From Saprospiraceae bacterium (GTDB lineage Bacteria; Bacteroidota; Bacteroidia; Chitinophagales; Saprospiraceae): a stretch of DNA of 64,000 nt. The notes under the pieces are model-generated. The model was not told the origin of the DNA. It was given only the letters and a program-made list of their open reading frames with translations, and made no database searches. Shown in pieces: positions 40,163 through 48,170 of the stretch. The stretch covers positions 18,208 to 82,207 of the forward strand of contig JAIYAV010000419.1 in the NCBI GenBank assembly GCA_027488855.1, in the 5' to 3' direction. Position 1 is the first letter of the stretch. The number at the start of each line of letters is the position of its first letter. A program made the translations under genes and the position numbers.

Positions 40163-40286
40163 GGTACAAGTCTCCAGACTTGTACCATTATTGACACGTC
40201 TCTGACGTGTGTTGCTCAGTATTTTCGCGTTGCGCATGCGTCAGAGACGCGAAAATGCTGGTACAAGTCTTGAGACTTGTACCAGC
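40163..40286. repeat. Direct pair of 24-nt hairpins flanking two further stem-loops
   Basis: The palindrome GGTACAAGTCT-NN-AGACTTGTACC occurs at 40163-40186 and again at 40260-40283, the second extended to 14 bp. Between them lie ACACGTC-TCT-GACGTGT and the arms ATTTTCGCGT/ACGCGAAAAT. The array fills the gap between the thioredoxin and thiL genes. It may terminate, protect or regulate RNA. Confidence 0.75.
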
Positions 40287-40327
40287 TAAACCATCTAAAC
40301 CCAGTTTTGAACCAGCTAATCAACTCC

Positions 40328-41365
40328 ATGCAAGATCAACAAGTACCACGTACCGATATAGGCACTTTGGGCGAATTCGGTCTAATCGACCATTTGACCC
40401 GTCAATTTCCCCTGGAAAATGCCTCTTCCCTGAAAGGAGTAGGCGATGATGCCGCCGTAATTGACAACACGGGTTTTTTAACCGTAGTGTCGACCGACAT
40501 GCTCGTCGAAGGCATCCACTTTGACTTGATGTACACCCCGCTCAAACACCTGGGCTACAAATCCATTACCGTCAACCTCTCGGACATTTATGCCATGAAT
40601 GCCCAGCCCAAGCAGGTGACGGTCAGCATTGCCATGTCCAATCGTTTTTCGCTGGAAGCAGTGGAAGAGATTTACGAGGGCATGCGCCTGGCTTGTAAGC
40701 ACTACGGCGTCGACCTGGTGGGCGGCGATACCAGTTCGTCCAACAAGGGTTTAATTTTGTCCATCACCGCCATCGGTCAAGGTACCGCTGAGAAATTAGC
40801 CTACCGCAACACCGCCAAAGTAGGCGACCTCATTTGTGTCACCGGCGACCTGGGAGCAGCCTACTTGGGCTTACAAATACTAGAGCGGGAAAAACAAATT
40901 TTCCTTGACAGCCCCGGCGTCCAGCCCGATCTGGAAGCGCAAGACTACATCATTGGCCGCCAATTGAAGCCCGAAGCGCGCAAGGATGTGATCGAGATGT
41001 TTGAAAAAAACCAACTGGTGCCTACGGCAATGATTGACATTTCGGATGGCTTGGCTTCGGAGTTGTTCCACATTTGTAAGCAATCGGGCGTAGGTGCCTA
41101 CCTGGAAGAATCGGGCATTCCGATCCATCCTGATACGCAGATGCAGGCCATCAAATTCGGGCTCGACCCGGCCACTTGTGCGCTGAATGGTGGCGAAGAT
41201 TATGAATTGCTCTTCACCATCAATCCGAAGGATGTGGATAAAATCCGCTTCTTACCGGACATCTACATTGCAGGCGAAATTGTGGAGGCGAAGGATGGTT
41301 TGAAGTTGCATACGAAGGGTGGGAATATCCATCCGCTGAAGGCGCAGGGCTGGCAGCATATGTAG
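40328..41365 (+). CDS. thiL: Thiamine-monophosphate kinase
   Basis: A 345-residue protein from ATG 40328. The AIR-synthase-like N-domain carries GVGDDAAVID and STDMLVEGIHFD, with LVGGDTSSSNKG next. The C-terminal domain shows MIDISDGLASEL and GGEDYELLFTI, the ThiL signature. The enzyme phosphorylates thiamine monophosphate to the diphosphate cofactor in the cytoplasm. The upstream frame extension overlaps the hairpin array and is not used. No other thi genes are adjacent. Confidence 0.94.
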   Translation: MQDQQVPRTDIGTLGEFGLIDHLTRQFPLENASSLKGVGDDAAVIDNTGFLTVVSTDMLVEGIHFDLMYTPLKHLGYKSITVNLSDIYAMNAQPKQVTVSIAMSNRFSLEAVEEIYEGMRLACKHYGVDLVGGDTSSSNKGLILSITAIGQGTAEKLAYRNTAKVGDLICVTGDLGAAYLGLQILEREKQIFLDSPGVQPDLEAQDYIIGRQLKPEARKDVIEMFEKNQLVPTAMIDISDGLASELFHICKQSGVGAYLEESGIPIHPDTQMQAIKFGLDPATCALNGGEDYELLFTINPKDVDKIRFLPDIYIAGEIVEAKDGLKLHTKGGNIHPLKAQGWQHM

Positions 41366-41436
41366 TTTTGCTAATTTTTTGTCTGGAATAGGGGTGCCAC
41401 AACAACTTTAGCATCTTACTTCCAAACAAGCAAGCA

Positions 41437-42024
41437 ATGAAAAAAATACTGATCCTGACTTTGGGCCTTTTTGCCGCAGGAGCAATGTACGCCCAGCGTG
41501 AAGAAACCCTTTTCAATCAAACCCGTCTGGACTTGACCGGTTTTTGGTTTTCGGATAGCCACAACTTTACTTTCCTCGACGAAGATACCGAGTATTTTTC
41601 CGGTGGGAATTTTGCCTTTGAATTTGGCCGCTCCCTGATGGTGGGTTGGGCCTGGCAACGGATGAAGGACAGCTACCCCCTACCTACCGAAAATGGCGTG
41701 TATGACCTGCGTCACCGTGGAGTTTTAATTGGTTACGCGCCAGCCACCTCCAAAGTCCTCCATCCTTACATGAGTGCTGTAATCGGTGGTGGTCGCATCG
41801 AATTTGACGACAACAACTCCTTGAGCCGCGATCGGGTCTTTGTGCTTCAACCTGCCGTGGGCCTGGAAGTGAATGTATTCCGCTGGTTCCGGATTGGTGC
41901 CGAAGGTGGCTACCGCCTGGTGAGTGATGTCGATGGAGGTGGGCTGCAAAGCAGTGATGTATCGAAACCTTTTGCGCAGTTGCAATTGCGGTTTGGATAT
42001 TCTTGGGGGAACTCGTGGAGGTAG
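41437..42024 (+). CDS. Small outer-membrane beta-barrel protein
   Basis: A 195-residue protein with a signal peptide (MKKILILTLGLFAAGAMYAQ). Alternating strands follow, such as RSLMVGWAWQRM, HRGVLIGYAP, MSAVIGGGRIEFD, VGLEVNVFRWFRIGAEGGYRLV and a C-terminal QLQLRFGYSWGNSW. This is the plan of a small eight-stranded barrel. Substrate and role are unknown. Confidence 0.75.
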   Translation: MKKILILTLGLFAAGAMYAQREETLFNQTRLDLTGFWFSDSHNFTFLDEDTEYFSGGNFAFEFGRSLMVGWAWQRMKDSYPLPTENGVYDLRHRGVLIGYAPATSKVLHPYMSAVIGGGRIEFDDNNSLSRDRVFVLQPAVGLEVNVFRWFRIGAEGGYRLVSDVDGGGLQSSDVSKPFAQLQLRFGYSWGNSWR

Positions 42025-42054
42025 GTTGATCACAGTTTACCAAATCGACACTTT

Positions 42055-42150
42055 TTAGCACAAAGGGCACCAAGGCAGCACAAAGGACACAAAGTTAGAC
42101 GTTGACGTCGCTTTGTGTCCTTTGTGCTGCCTTGGTGCCCTTTGTGCTAA
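42055..42150. repeat. Perfect 40-bp inverted repeat (family B), convergent junction
   Basis: Arms 42055-42094 and 42111-42150 are exact complements over 40 nt, rich in CACAAAGG units, with a 16-nt loop containing GACGTTGACGTC. The copy at 44008-44184 is related in sequence and loop. Confidence 0.85.
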
Positions 42151-42168
42151 TTATTTTGTGTAAAAGCG

Positions 42169-42930
42169 TTACTTCGCCACCACCACCATCTTCTTCGTCT
42201 CCGTAAAATTGGTGGTTTCCAGCGTATAATTCATCACACCGGATGTTTTGATGTCGCTTTGTTTCAGCAGAAATTGCTGTTGGCCTTTGCCAAAATCTCC
42301 CTGGGTGCGGAACAGTACCTTTCCTTCCACATTGCGCACCACCAAAGTAGCCTTCGCTGCTGCGGGCAAATAAAATGTAATCACCGTTTCATCGCTGAAT
42401 GGATTGGGACTGTTTTGGAACAACAGCGCCTTGTCGCCCTGCTTTACCGCTGACTTGAAATTCAGGCTGATGCCCACCTGTTCATCATTCGTGGTGTAGG
42501 CTTCCATTGCCGTGGGGCGGCTTTGCAATCCCAGAATTTTGCTGAGTGGAATATCCTTGCGGCTATTGATTTTCAAGGTAAACAACACCTCGTTCAATTT
42601 TTCTTTGGGCAGTGGAGAAGATATATTCCAGCTACTGGTGATGAGGCCATTTTTTGGGAAAAAACCAAAGTTGTCTTCCTTCAAAATACCGCCCTCAATG
42701 CCCGTCAATTCAGCAACGGTGGGATCGATAAAAATGGAAAACTGAAAACCTTGCACCATGCCCAAATTGGCAGCGGTAACAGGGATTTCATAACTTTGGC
42801 CAGCCTTTAGTTCTTGTTCGGGTGCGCTCAGTTCGAGGTCGCGTGCTGTCCGTTTGTCGGCCAATTTTTGGGCCTGCAGTCCCAGACCAAAACTGCTCAG
42901 GAGGAGCAAAAGCAAGATGGATTTTTTCAT
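42169..42930 (-). CDS. Secreted T9SS cargo protein with cohesin-like domain
   Basis: A 253-residue protein with a signal peptide (MKKSILLLLLLSSFGLGLQAQ). The central domain (about residues 35-155) has a cohesin-like layout: QSYEIPVTAANLGMVQGFQFSIFIDP with AELTGIEGG. The last 85 residues (NSPNPFSDETVITFYLP to MKKMVVVAK-type ending TKKMVVVAK) form a T9SS C-terminal domain. It is exported by the type IX system to the surface or medium. Partner and function are unknown. Confidence 0.8.
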   Translation of the reverse strand: MKKSILLLLLLSSFGLGLQAQKLADKRTARDLELSAPEQELKAGQSYEIPVTAANLGMVQGFQFSIFIDPTVAELTGIEGGILKEDNFGFFPKNGLITSSWNISSPLPKEKLNEVLFTLKINSRKDIPLSKILGLQSRPTAMEAYTTNDEQVGISLNFKSAVKQGDKALLFQNSPNPFSDETVITFYLPAAAKATLVVRNVEGKVLFRTQGDFGKGQQQFLLKQSDIKTSGVMNYTLETTNFTETKKMVVVAK

Positions 42931-43066
42931 GGTCGTATGATTTGTAGCTTTTAGATTTTCAATCGAGCGTTTGCAAATTTAGGGCAAAAAAATTAAAGCT
43001 GCTGAAACTTAACTATTACTAGTACGGTTTTTTCTGCGAATCACAAATCTTTTGTACTCTTGCCCA

Positions 43067-43963
43067 ATGAATAACACCACCCCCCCCGCCAACATGCCTA
43101 TGTGGCAAGCGTATCTGACCCTTGGTATCCTCAGTTTGGTTTGGGGAACCTCTTTCATTTTGATCAAAAAAAGCCTGGAGTCCTTTACGCCGGTACAAGT
43201 GGCCTGTTTGCGCATGTCGCTTTCGGCACTAGCCTTTTTCCCGGTTCTGTTGTACAACTACAAACGGATGGACTGGTCGCGTTTGCCCCTACTGATGGTA
43301 TTGGGCCTTTGCAGCAGTGCCCTTCCGGCCATCTTGTTTTCCACTGCGCAACAAAAAATCAGCAGTGCTACGGCTGGGGTACTCAATTCCCTCACGCCAC
43401 TTTTCACCATGATTATCGGGGTTTTGATTTTTAAAGTGACCGTCAAAACGCGACAAGTGCTGGGCATTTTACTGGGTTTAATTGGAGCGGCCTGTTTGAT
43501 TCTATTGGGCAAAGGGGGCATCAGCAATAGCCCGGTGGGTTATGCCTCATTGATTGTGTTGGCCACGGTTTTTTACGCAATGGGCACCAATCTCATTGCG
43601 ACCAAATTTCGGGACATGGATTCCTTGTTGGTCAGCGCGGGGTCTTTTGGTACGGTAGGGGTACCTCTGGGGATTTATTTGTTGCTCGGTACCGATTTTA
43701 TTCCCCGCATGAGCACTTTGCCCAACCCTTGGCAATCGATCAGTTATGTCGTGCTCCTATCCTGGGTAGGTACCGTATTGGCGACTATTATCTTTTTTAA
43801 AGTGATCCAACAGACCTCGGCCATCTTTGGGTCGACGGTGGCTTATCTGATGCCCATTATTGCTATGCTCTGGGGGGTAGCGGATGGTGAAAAAATTGGG
43901 CTGTTGCACATCGGTTGTATGGGCGTGATTTTGGTTGGGGTGTATTTGAGTCGGAGACAGTAA
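43067..43963 (+). CDS. EamA/DMT-family transporter
   Basis: A 298-residue inner-membrane protein from ATG 43067 with ten hydrophobic helices in two EamA repeats. Each repeat holds characteristic segments: LTLGILSLVWGTSFILIKKSLE in the first, VGTVLATIIFFKVIQQTSAIFGS in the second. Family members export amino acids, metabolites or drugs. The substrate is unknown. It is transcribed toward the third permease gene with a very long inverted repeat between. Confidence 0.88.
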   Translation: MNNTTPPANMPMWQAYLTLGILSLVWGTSFILIKKSLESFTPVQVACLRMSLSALAFFPVLLYNYKRMDWSRLPLLMVLGLCSSALPAILFSTAQQKISSATAGVLNSLTPLFTMIIGVLIFKVTVKTRQVLGILLGLIGAACLILLGKGGISNSPVGYASLIVLATVFYAMGTNLIATKFRDMDSLLVSAGSFGTVGVPLGIYLLLGTDFIPRMSTLPNPWQSISYVVLLSWVGTVLATIIFFKVIQQTSAIFGSTVAYLMPIIAMLWGVADGEKIGLLHIGCMGVILVGVYLSRRQ

Positions 43964-44007
43964 AAAAGGGCTCAAAGCGATATATTATAAGCACACAACA
44001 TGAGTAA

Positions 44008-44184
44008 TCCCGAATTTTCAGAATAATTCCAAAGCGACATAATTTTCACAAAGAAAGCACAAAGAAACACAAAGGACACAGAGTGAGACGTCGACGACGC
44101 TTCGCTTTGTGTCCTTTGTGTCCTCTTTTTTTTCCTTTGTGATAAAGCAATGTCGCTTTTGTAGTGTTTATGAAAAATTCGGGA
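44008..44184. repeat. Very long imperfect inverted repeat (family B), convergent junction
   Basis: Arms of roughly 75-80 nt (starting TCCCGAATTTT at 44008, ending AAAATTCGGGA at 44184) share blocks CCGAATTTT, AAGCGACAT, TCACAAAG and ACACAAAGGACAC. The loop contains AGACGTCGACGACG, like the loop of the copy at 42055. It fills the gap between convergent genes. Confidence 0.75.
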
Positions 44185-44255
44185 TGGCGAACTGTTTTGG
44201 GCGATAAAAAAATAAGTGTTCATTTTGCCCCACTATTTTGTAGCCAATCCAAGTC

Positions 44256-46970
44256 CTACTCACTGCGCAGCGACTTCACCGGATTCGCCAATGCCGAGCG
44301 AATACTCTGGACACTCACCGTCAAGAAAGCGACCGCCAATGCAATCAAGCCCGCCAGTACAAAAACCCACCACTGGATTTCAATTCTATAGGCAAAATCC
44401 TTGAGCCATTGGTTCATCAAATACCAGGCGATTGGGGAAGCAATACAAATGGAGAACACTACCAGGATGATAAAATCTTTGGCCAGCAGGCCCGTCAAGC
44501 TGCCTACACTTGCCCCCAAAACCTTGCGGATCCCAATCTCTTTCATACGTTGCTCCGCAGCAAAAACCGACAAACCAAACAAACCCAAACAAGAAATAAA
44601 AATAGCCACCAGGGTGAAAGTCCCGATGATGCGCGAGAAGGTTTGCTCCGCCTGATAGAGCTTGGCCACTTCCTGATCCAAAAAAGTATATTCAAAGGGG
44701 ATTCCAGGGAACAGTTCTGCCCAGATTTTTTGAACCTTTTGCACAAAAGTGGAATAATCCTGTGTCGTTACGTCTGCAACAACCTGGGGCAGGTCTTGAT
44801 GGGGGGCGATAAGGATCATATAAGGTTTTACTTCTTCTGACATGCGCTCGAAATTGATGTCCTGAAAAACCCCTACAATGGTGTGCTGGACCTGCTCGCC
44901 ATCCTCGCGATCATAGCGCAAAACCATCCCTATCGCTTCTTCCTTGGAAATGTTCATGGTTTTGAGCACTGTTTGGTTGACCATCACTTTGGATTTTGAG
45001 AAGTCGCTGGACGTATCTTGAGGGGTAAAATTGCGCCCAGCCAGTAGTTTGATTTTGAGTGTATTCACAAAATGCTCATCAGTATAGGCAAAACGAATCA
45101 GCGTTGCACTGTTCATACTTTCCCCTTCCTTGTACAGGAAAATGTCGTTGGGCACAAAACGTCCCGGGTAAGCCGTCATTCCAGATACATTGTTGACCTC
45201 GGGCAAAGCCCTTAGCTGATTGCGAAAAGAGCCAATTTGTGGCCTACTTTCTTCTGCTCGAACCGGGAAAATTATTTTTTGATTTTTTTCAAACCCCATG
45301 TCCTCTTTTAGCAAATAATTCAACTGCCGCTGGATGACCACAGCGCCAATGATCAATACCAAAGAAATGACAAATTGGCTCACCACCAGCACCTTGCGGA
45401 AATTGATGGCCCCCCTGGAGGTTTTGGGATCCCGCATGCCTCTAAAGATGCTCAGGGGATTGAAGGATGAGAGGTAAAAAGCCGGATAACTGCCCGCAAT
45501 CACCCCGGTGAGCAATACCAGACCCACAATAATGCCCCAGGTAGACCAATCTTGCGTCAATTGCAAACTCAGGGATGCTCCTGTGATCTGGTTGAGCAAA
45601 GGCAACAAAAGCCACATCAGTGGCACGGCCAGGCCCACTGCGATCAGGGTCATCAACATGCTTTCGCTCAAAAACTGCCCCATGAGTGAGGAGCGCCCGG
45701 CACCAACCGCCTTGCGAACCCCTACTTCCTTGGCCCGGCGAGTACTGCGGGCGGTGCTCAGGTTCATAAAATTGATGCAGGCCACCAGTTGAATGAATCC
45801 GGCGATCAAAAGCAACATGTTCAGAAAGCGCTCGCTGGTACCCTTGGCTGCCGCTAAGTCTTCTGCGCTGGTGTGAATGGCTCGGACGGGTTGCAGGAAG
45901 AGTTTTTTGTGCATCTTCGTTTGGCGCAATTCATCACCACCATTCCGTTCAACAAAGGCAGCCAGTTTGGCTTCAAAAGCCTGGATGTTGGTACCGGGTT
46001 TAAATTTGAGGTAACCGTACAAGAAGTTGTTTCCACTCCAGGTGTTGTCGCTGCGCACGAATTCGCCGATACCCCGGGAATTCATCGGGATAAAGAAGTC
46101 GGGCATCAGGTGGCTTTTCCCGAGGGAACTGTTGAATACTCCGGTGACTTTGTAGGTTTCCTCTTCCACTTGGCCAGTGACTTTTAAGGTCTTGTTCAAA
46201 GCATCGGTGGTATTGAAGAGTTTAATGGCCAGGGCTTCCGAAATGACCATTGACTGGGGTGCATTCAGGGCTTTTTTTGGATTTCCGGCTAAAAAATGGT
46301 AGTCGAAGGTTTCAAAAAAAGTGCTATCCACTATGTAGCCAGTATTTTGATAAAAAACCTTGTCGCCCACTTTAAACAGGTAGCGCTCCACCCCAAATGG
46401 CGCGGGGTCAACTACCCTGGTGGAATTTTCTACCTCCGGAAATTCTGCTTGCATGGCTGGGATGATTGGGGGAGAGCAGGTGGGCATCTTGCGGAGGGGG
46501 TCTTTGGCATCGGGAAATTTCAGCTCAGTGGTCACCCGATACAAACGCTCAGCAGCACTGTGGTGTTTGTCGTAGCTGCGCTCGTCCTGCACATACAGCA
46601 GGATGTACAAGCAACAGAGCGTGCCGATGGTAAGCCCAAAAATATTGAGGGCGGCGTAGAGGCGGTTTTTGGCCAGGTTACGGATGGCGATGTTGAAATA
46701 ATTGCGGATCATGGTCGGATGAAATGTGGTGGTGGATGATGGATATGGGCTGGGCTTGCGTTTGACGGCAAAGGGTTTGAGGAAGCCCAACACTTCAAGG
46801 ATGTATTGAAATTTTGCTTTTTGTGGCCCAATCTTTTCTACCTGATAAAAGAACTCTTCGTGCAAATCGCCTTGCACGTTTTCCAGCAGGTGCGGAGCAC
46901 AAAACCACTCCAGCAGGCGATCGGCCCAACGGGGGGGCTGTGGCGGCGTAGGTTGTTCGAGGCGGCTCAT
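44256..46970 (-). CDS. FtsX/MacB-type permease 3 with N-terminal permease prefix domain
   Basis: A 904-residue protein from ATG 46970. The first 70 residues (PPRWADRLLEWFCAPHLLENVQGDL then EEFFYQVEKIG) form the permease prefix domain found in PadR-linked transporters. The usual plan follows: ALNIFGLTIGTLCCLYILLY, periplasmic MacB_PCD domain, REVGVRKAVGAG-type FtsX block (AKEVGVRKAVGAGRSSLMGQFLSES), second helix LVVSQFVISLVLIIGA, second periplasmic domain and a final FtsX block ending PVKSLRSE. It overlaps the PadR gene by 4 bp (ATGA), so the two are coupled. No ATPase gene is nearby. Confidence 0.93.
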   Translation of the reverse strand: MSRLEQPTPPQPPRWADRLLEWFCAPHLLENVQGDLHEEFFYQVEKIGPQKAKFQYILEVLGFLKPFAVKRKPSPYPSSTTTFHPTMIRNYFNIAIRNLAKNRLYAALNIFGLTIGTLCCLYILLYVQDERSYDKHHSAAERLYRVTTELKFPDAKDPLRKMPTCSPPIIPAMQAEFPEVENSTRVVDPAPFGVERYLFKVGDKVFYQNTGYIVDSTFFETFDYHFLAGNPKKALNAPQSMVISEALAIKLFNTTDALNKTLKVTGQVEEETYKVTGVFNSSLGKSHLMPDFFIPMNSRGIGEFVRSDNTWSGNNFLYGYLKFKPGTNIQAFEAKLAAFVERNGGDELRQTKMHKKLFLQPVRAIHTSAEDLAAAKGTSERFLNMLLLIAGFIQLVACINFMNLSTARSTRRAKEVGVRKAVGAGRSSLMGQFLSESMLMTLIAVGLAVPLMWLLLPLLNQITGASLSLQLTQDWSTWGIIVGLVLLTGVIAGSYPAFYLSSFNPLSIFRGMRDPKTSRGAINFRKVLVVSQFVISLVLIIGAVVIQRQLNYLLKEDMGFEKNQKIIFPVRAEESRPQIGSFRNQLRALPEVNNVSGMTAYPGRFVPNDIFLYKEGESMNSATLIRFAYTDEHFVNTLKIKLLAGRNFTPQDTSSDFSKSKVMVNQTVLKTMNISKEEAIGMVLRYDREDGEQVQHTIVGVFQDINFERMSEEVKPYMILIAPHQDLPQVVADVTTQDYSTFVQKVQKIWAELFPGIPFEYTFLDQEVAKLYQAEQTFSRIIGTFTLVAIFISCLGLFGLSVFAAEQRMKEIGIRKVLGASVGSLTGLLAKDFIILVVFSICIASPIAWYLMNQWLKDFAYRIEIQWWVFVLAGLIALAVAFLTVSVQSIRSALANPVKSLRSE

Positions 46971-47302
46971 AGGCTTGGGTCGGTTTTGGGGTTGGTAAAA
47001 CGGTTCCACAAACTGCTGCGTACAGCCTGGATTTCTTCTAGGGTGCGGATGCCATAGGCGGTAACTTTGAAGAGGCGCTTGCGGCGGCCTCCACGCTCGG
47101 CGGTGGGTTCACCCATTTCGGAACTGAGCATGCCCTTATCTTCCAGGCGTTGCAGGGCGGAATGCACCTGATTGAGCCGCAGGGAGCGCCCGGTTTGGGC
47201 AATGAGCTCGTGGAGGAGCACTACGCCGTAGGCTTCACCTTCAAGTACCGCGACGGTCAGGAGTACCAGTTCTTCAAACTCGCCCAGGTAGGTTCTTTTC
47301 AT
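46967..47302 (-). CDS. PadR-family transcriptional regulator
   Basis: A 111-residue protein with the winged helix: LVLLTVAVLEGEAYGVVLLHELIAQTG and RLNQVHSALQRLEDKGMLSSEMG, then a basic wing ERGGRRKRLFKVTAYG. The stop overlaps the permease start by 4 bp. PadR-type regulators linked to prefix-domain permeases usually repress their own operon. A sigma-54-like promoter lies upstream. Confidence 0.9.
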   Translation of the reverse strand: MKRTYLGEFEELVLLTVAVLEGEAYGVVLLHELIAQTGRSLRLNQVHSALQRLEDKGMLSSEMGEPTAERGGRRKRLFKVTAYGIRTLEEIQAVRSSLWNRFTNPKTDPSL

Positions 47303-47330
47303 GCAAAAGTATTATATCTACTTTTGCTGA

Positions 47331-47345
47331 TCAAATGGCGTGCCA
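47331..47345 (-). promoter_or_regulatory. Sigma-54-like -24/-12 element of the PadR-permease 3 operon
   Basis: Minus strand TGGCACGCCATTTGA: a full TGGCACG -24 element, correct spacing and TTG at -12. Only the final C is changed to A. The predicted RNA start near 47319 leaves a leader of about 17 nt. Confidence 0.62.
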
Positions 47346-47383
47346 AGAGGGTATGGGGTTGTTATTGAGGTTTTTACAAAACA

Positions 47384-47429
47384 AAAGCGTGCAATACTTG
47401 TCCACAGTCGGACACTTATTGCACGCTTT
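47384..47429. promoter_or_regulatory. Enhancer-like palindrome nested in a 46-nt inverted repeat
   Basis: TGTCC-ACAGTC-GGACA (47399-47414) lies 54 bp upstream of the -24 element. It is embedded in 13-bp outer arms AAAGCGTGCAATA (47384-47396) and complement (47417-47429). Confidence 0.55.
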
Positions 47430-47461
47430 CGAACGAGGCTAACAAGTCTAACAGGAAAAAA

Positions 47462-47505
47462 TTTACTCAGTACGTTGAGTAAATTTACTCAGCGTACTGA
47501 GTAAA
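47462..47505. repeat. 44-nt near-perfect palindrome of TTTACTCAG units
   Basis: 22-bp arms meet without a loop and differ at one position. The sequence holds four alternately oriented TTTACTCA half-sites. It lies between the PadR operon promoter and the next gene. An operator or a bidirectional terminator is possible. Confidence 0.65.
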
Positions 47506-47581
47506 AGTAAAAATGTGTTCTAATCATTTAAAATGAGAGAACGGAAAGTTAGAGACATTCTTCCCTTAGATCACTCGCCCT

Positions 47582-47839
47582 CTACTTCCCCTTCACCTCT
47601 TCAAATACTACCTCCCCAAAATCATCCATACCTTGATCTTTTCGCCCTTCCGAATAGCGACCCACCCCGCAATTACCCGCCGCACATCCAAAAGCAAACA
47701 AGCCCATTGAAGCAAAATACCCGCCCAACAAAATGCCTATCCATTGCTGCTCAAGTACAGATTGCACAATTATGTAAGTGCCCATTACTAGGTACAATAC
47801 TCGGGTGAGGGTCCAATTGGTTAAAATTCTTTCTTTCAT
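47582..47839 (-). CDS. Small DUF2892-like membrane protein
   Basis: An 85-residue protein from ATG 47839 with two hydrophobic helices (TRVLYLVMGTYIIVQSVL and WIGILLGGYFASMGLFAFG) followed by CAAGNCG. The pattern fits small DUF2892/YgaP-like membrane proteins often linked with sulfur or rhodanese functions. The charged tail KDQGMDDFGEVVFEEVKGK is soluble. No partner gene is adjacent. Confidence 0.68.
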   Translation of the reverse strand: MKERILTNWTLTRVLYLVMGTYIIVQSVLEQQWIGILLGGYFASMGLFAFGCAAGNCGVGRYSEGRKDQGMDDFGEVVFEEVKGK

Positions 47840-48170
47840 GGTTGTTTTTTGAACGCAGATTGAGTTTGATTTCTGCAAAAATCGGGGAAAGAAAGTTGGG
47901 AGACAGTGATTTGGATTACAGAAGAAGAAATACCGTCCCGGAGTTTTGCGCAATGCCGATTGCCCCAATACCTAAAACTTAACCCCCCATTAACACCCCA
48001 CCTAAATACAACGCTCATCCCGTCAATCAATTAATCCAAACTTCATTTTGGCATAAGATTCAACTCTGTTGAATGACCTAGCTTTGAGGAATCTAAGGAT
48101 CGTAGCCGCGCCAACGGCTACGACCTGTTGTTTTAAATCGCTTTCACCTTATTTAAAACTTTACAAAAGT
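47840..48170. other. Intergenic region upstream of susC
   Basis: About 330 bp without a gene. Apart from the stem-loop CGTAGCCG (48101-48108)/CGGCTACG (48115-48122) located about 50 bp before the susC ATG, I see no clear promoter or repeat. A TTTTGGCATAAGATTC stretch near 48045 is not a convincing sigma-54 element. Confidence 0.45.
48101..48122 (+). repeat. Stem-loop upstream of susC
   Basis: CGTAGCCG, loop CGCCAA, CGGCTACG. A perfect 8-bp stem about 50 bp before the start codon; role unknown, possibly a leader structure. Confidence 0.45.

Noticed and set aside
40134-40327. TPP riboswitch before thiL
   Set aside because: The conserved THI-box segments are not seen; only palindromic hairpins are present.
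48045-48062. TTTTGGCATAAGATTC as a sigma-54 promoter of susC
   Set aside because: The -12 TTG is absent and the palindrome upstream is missing.
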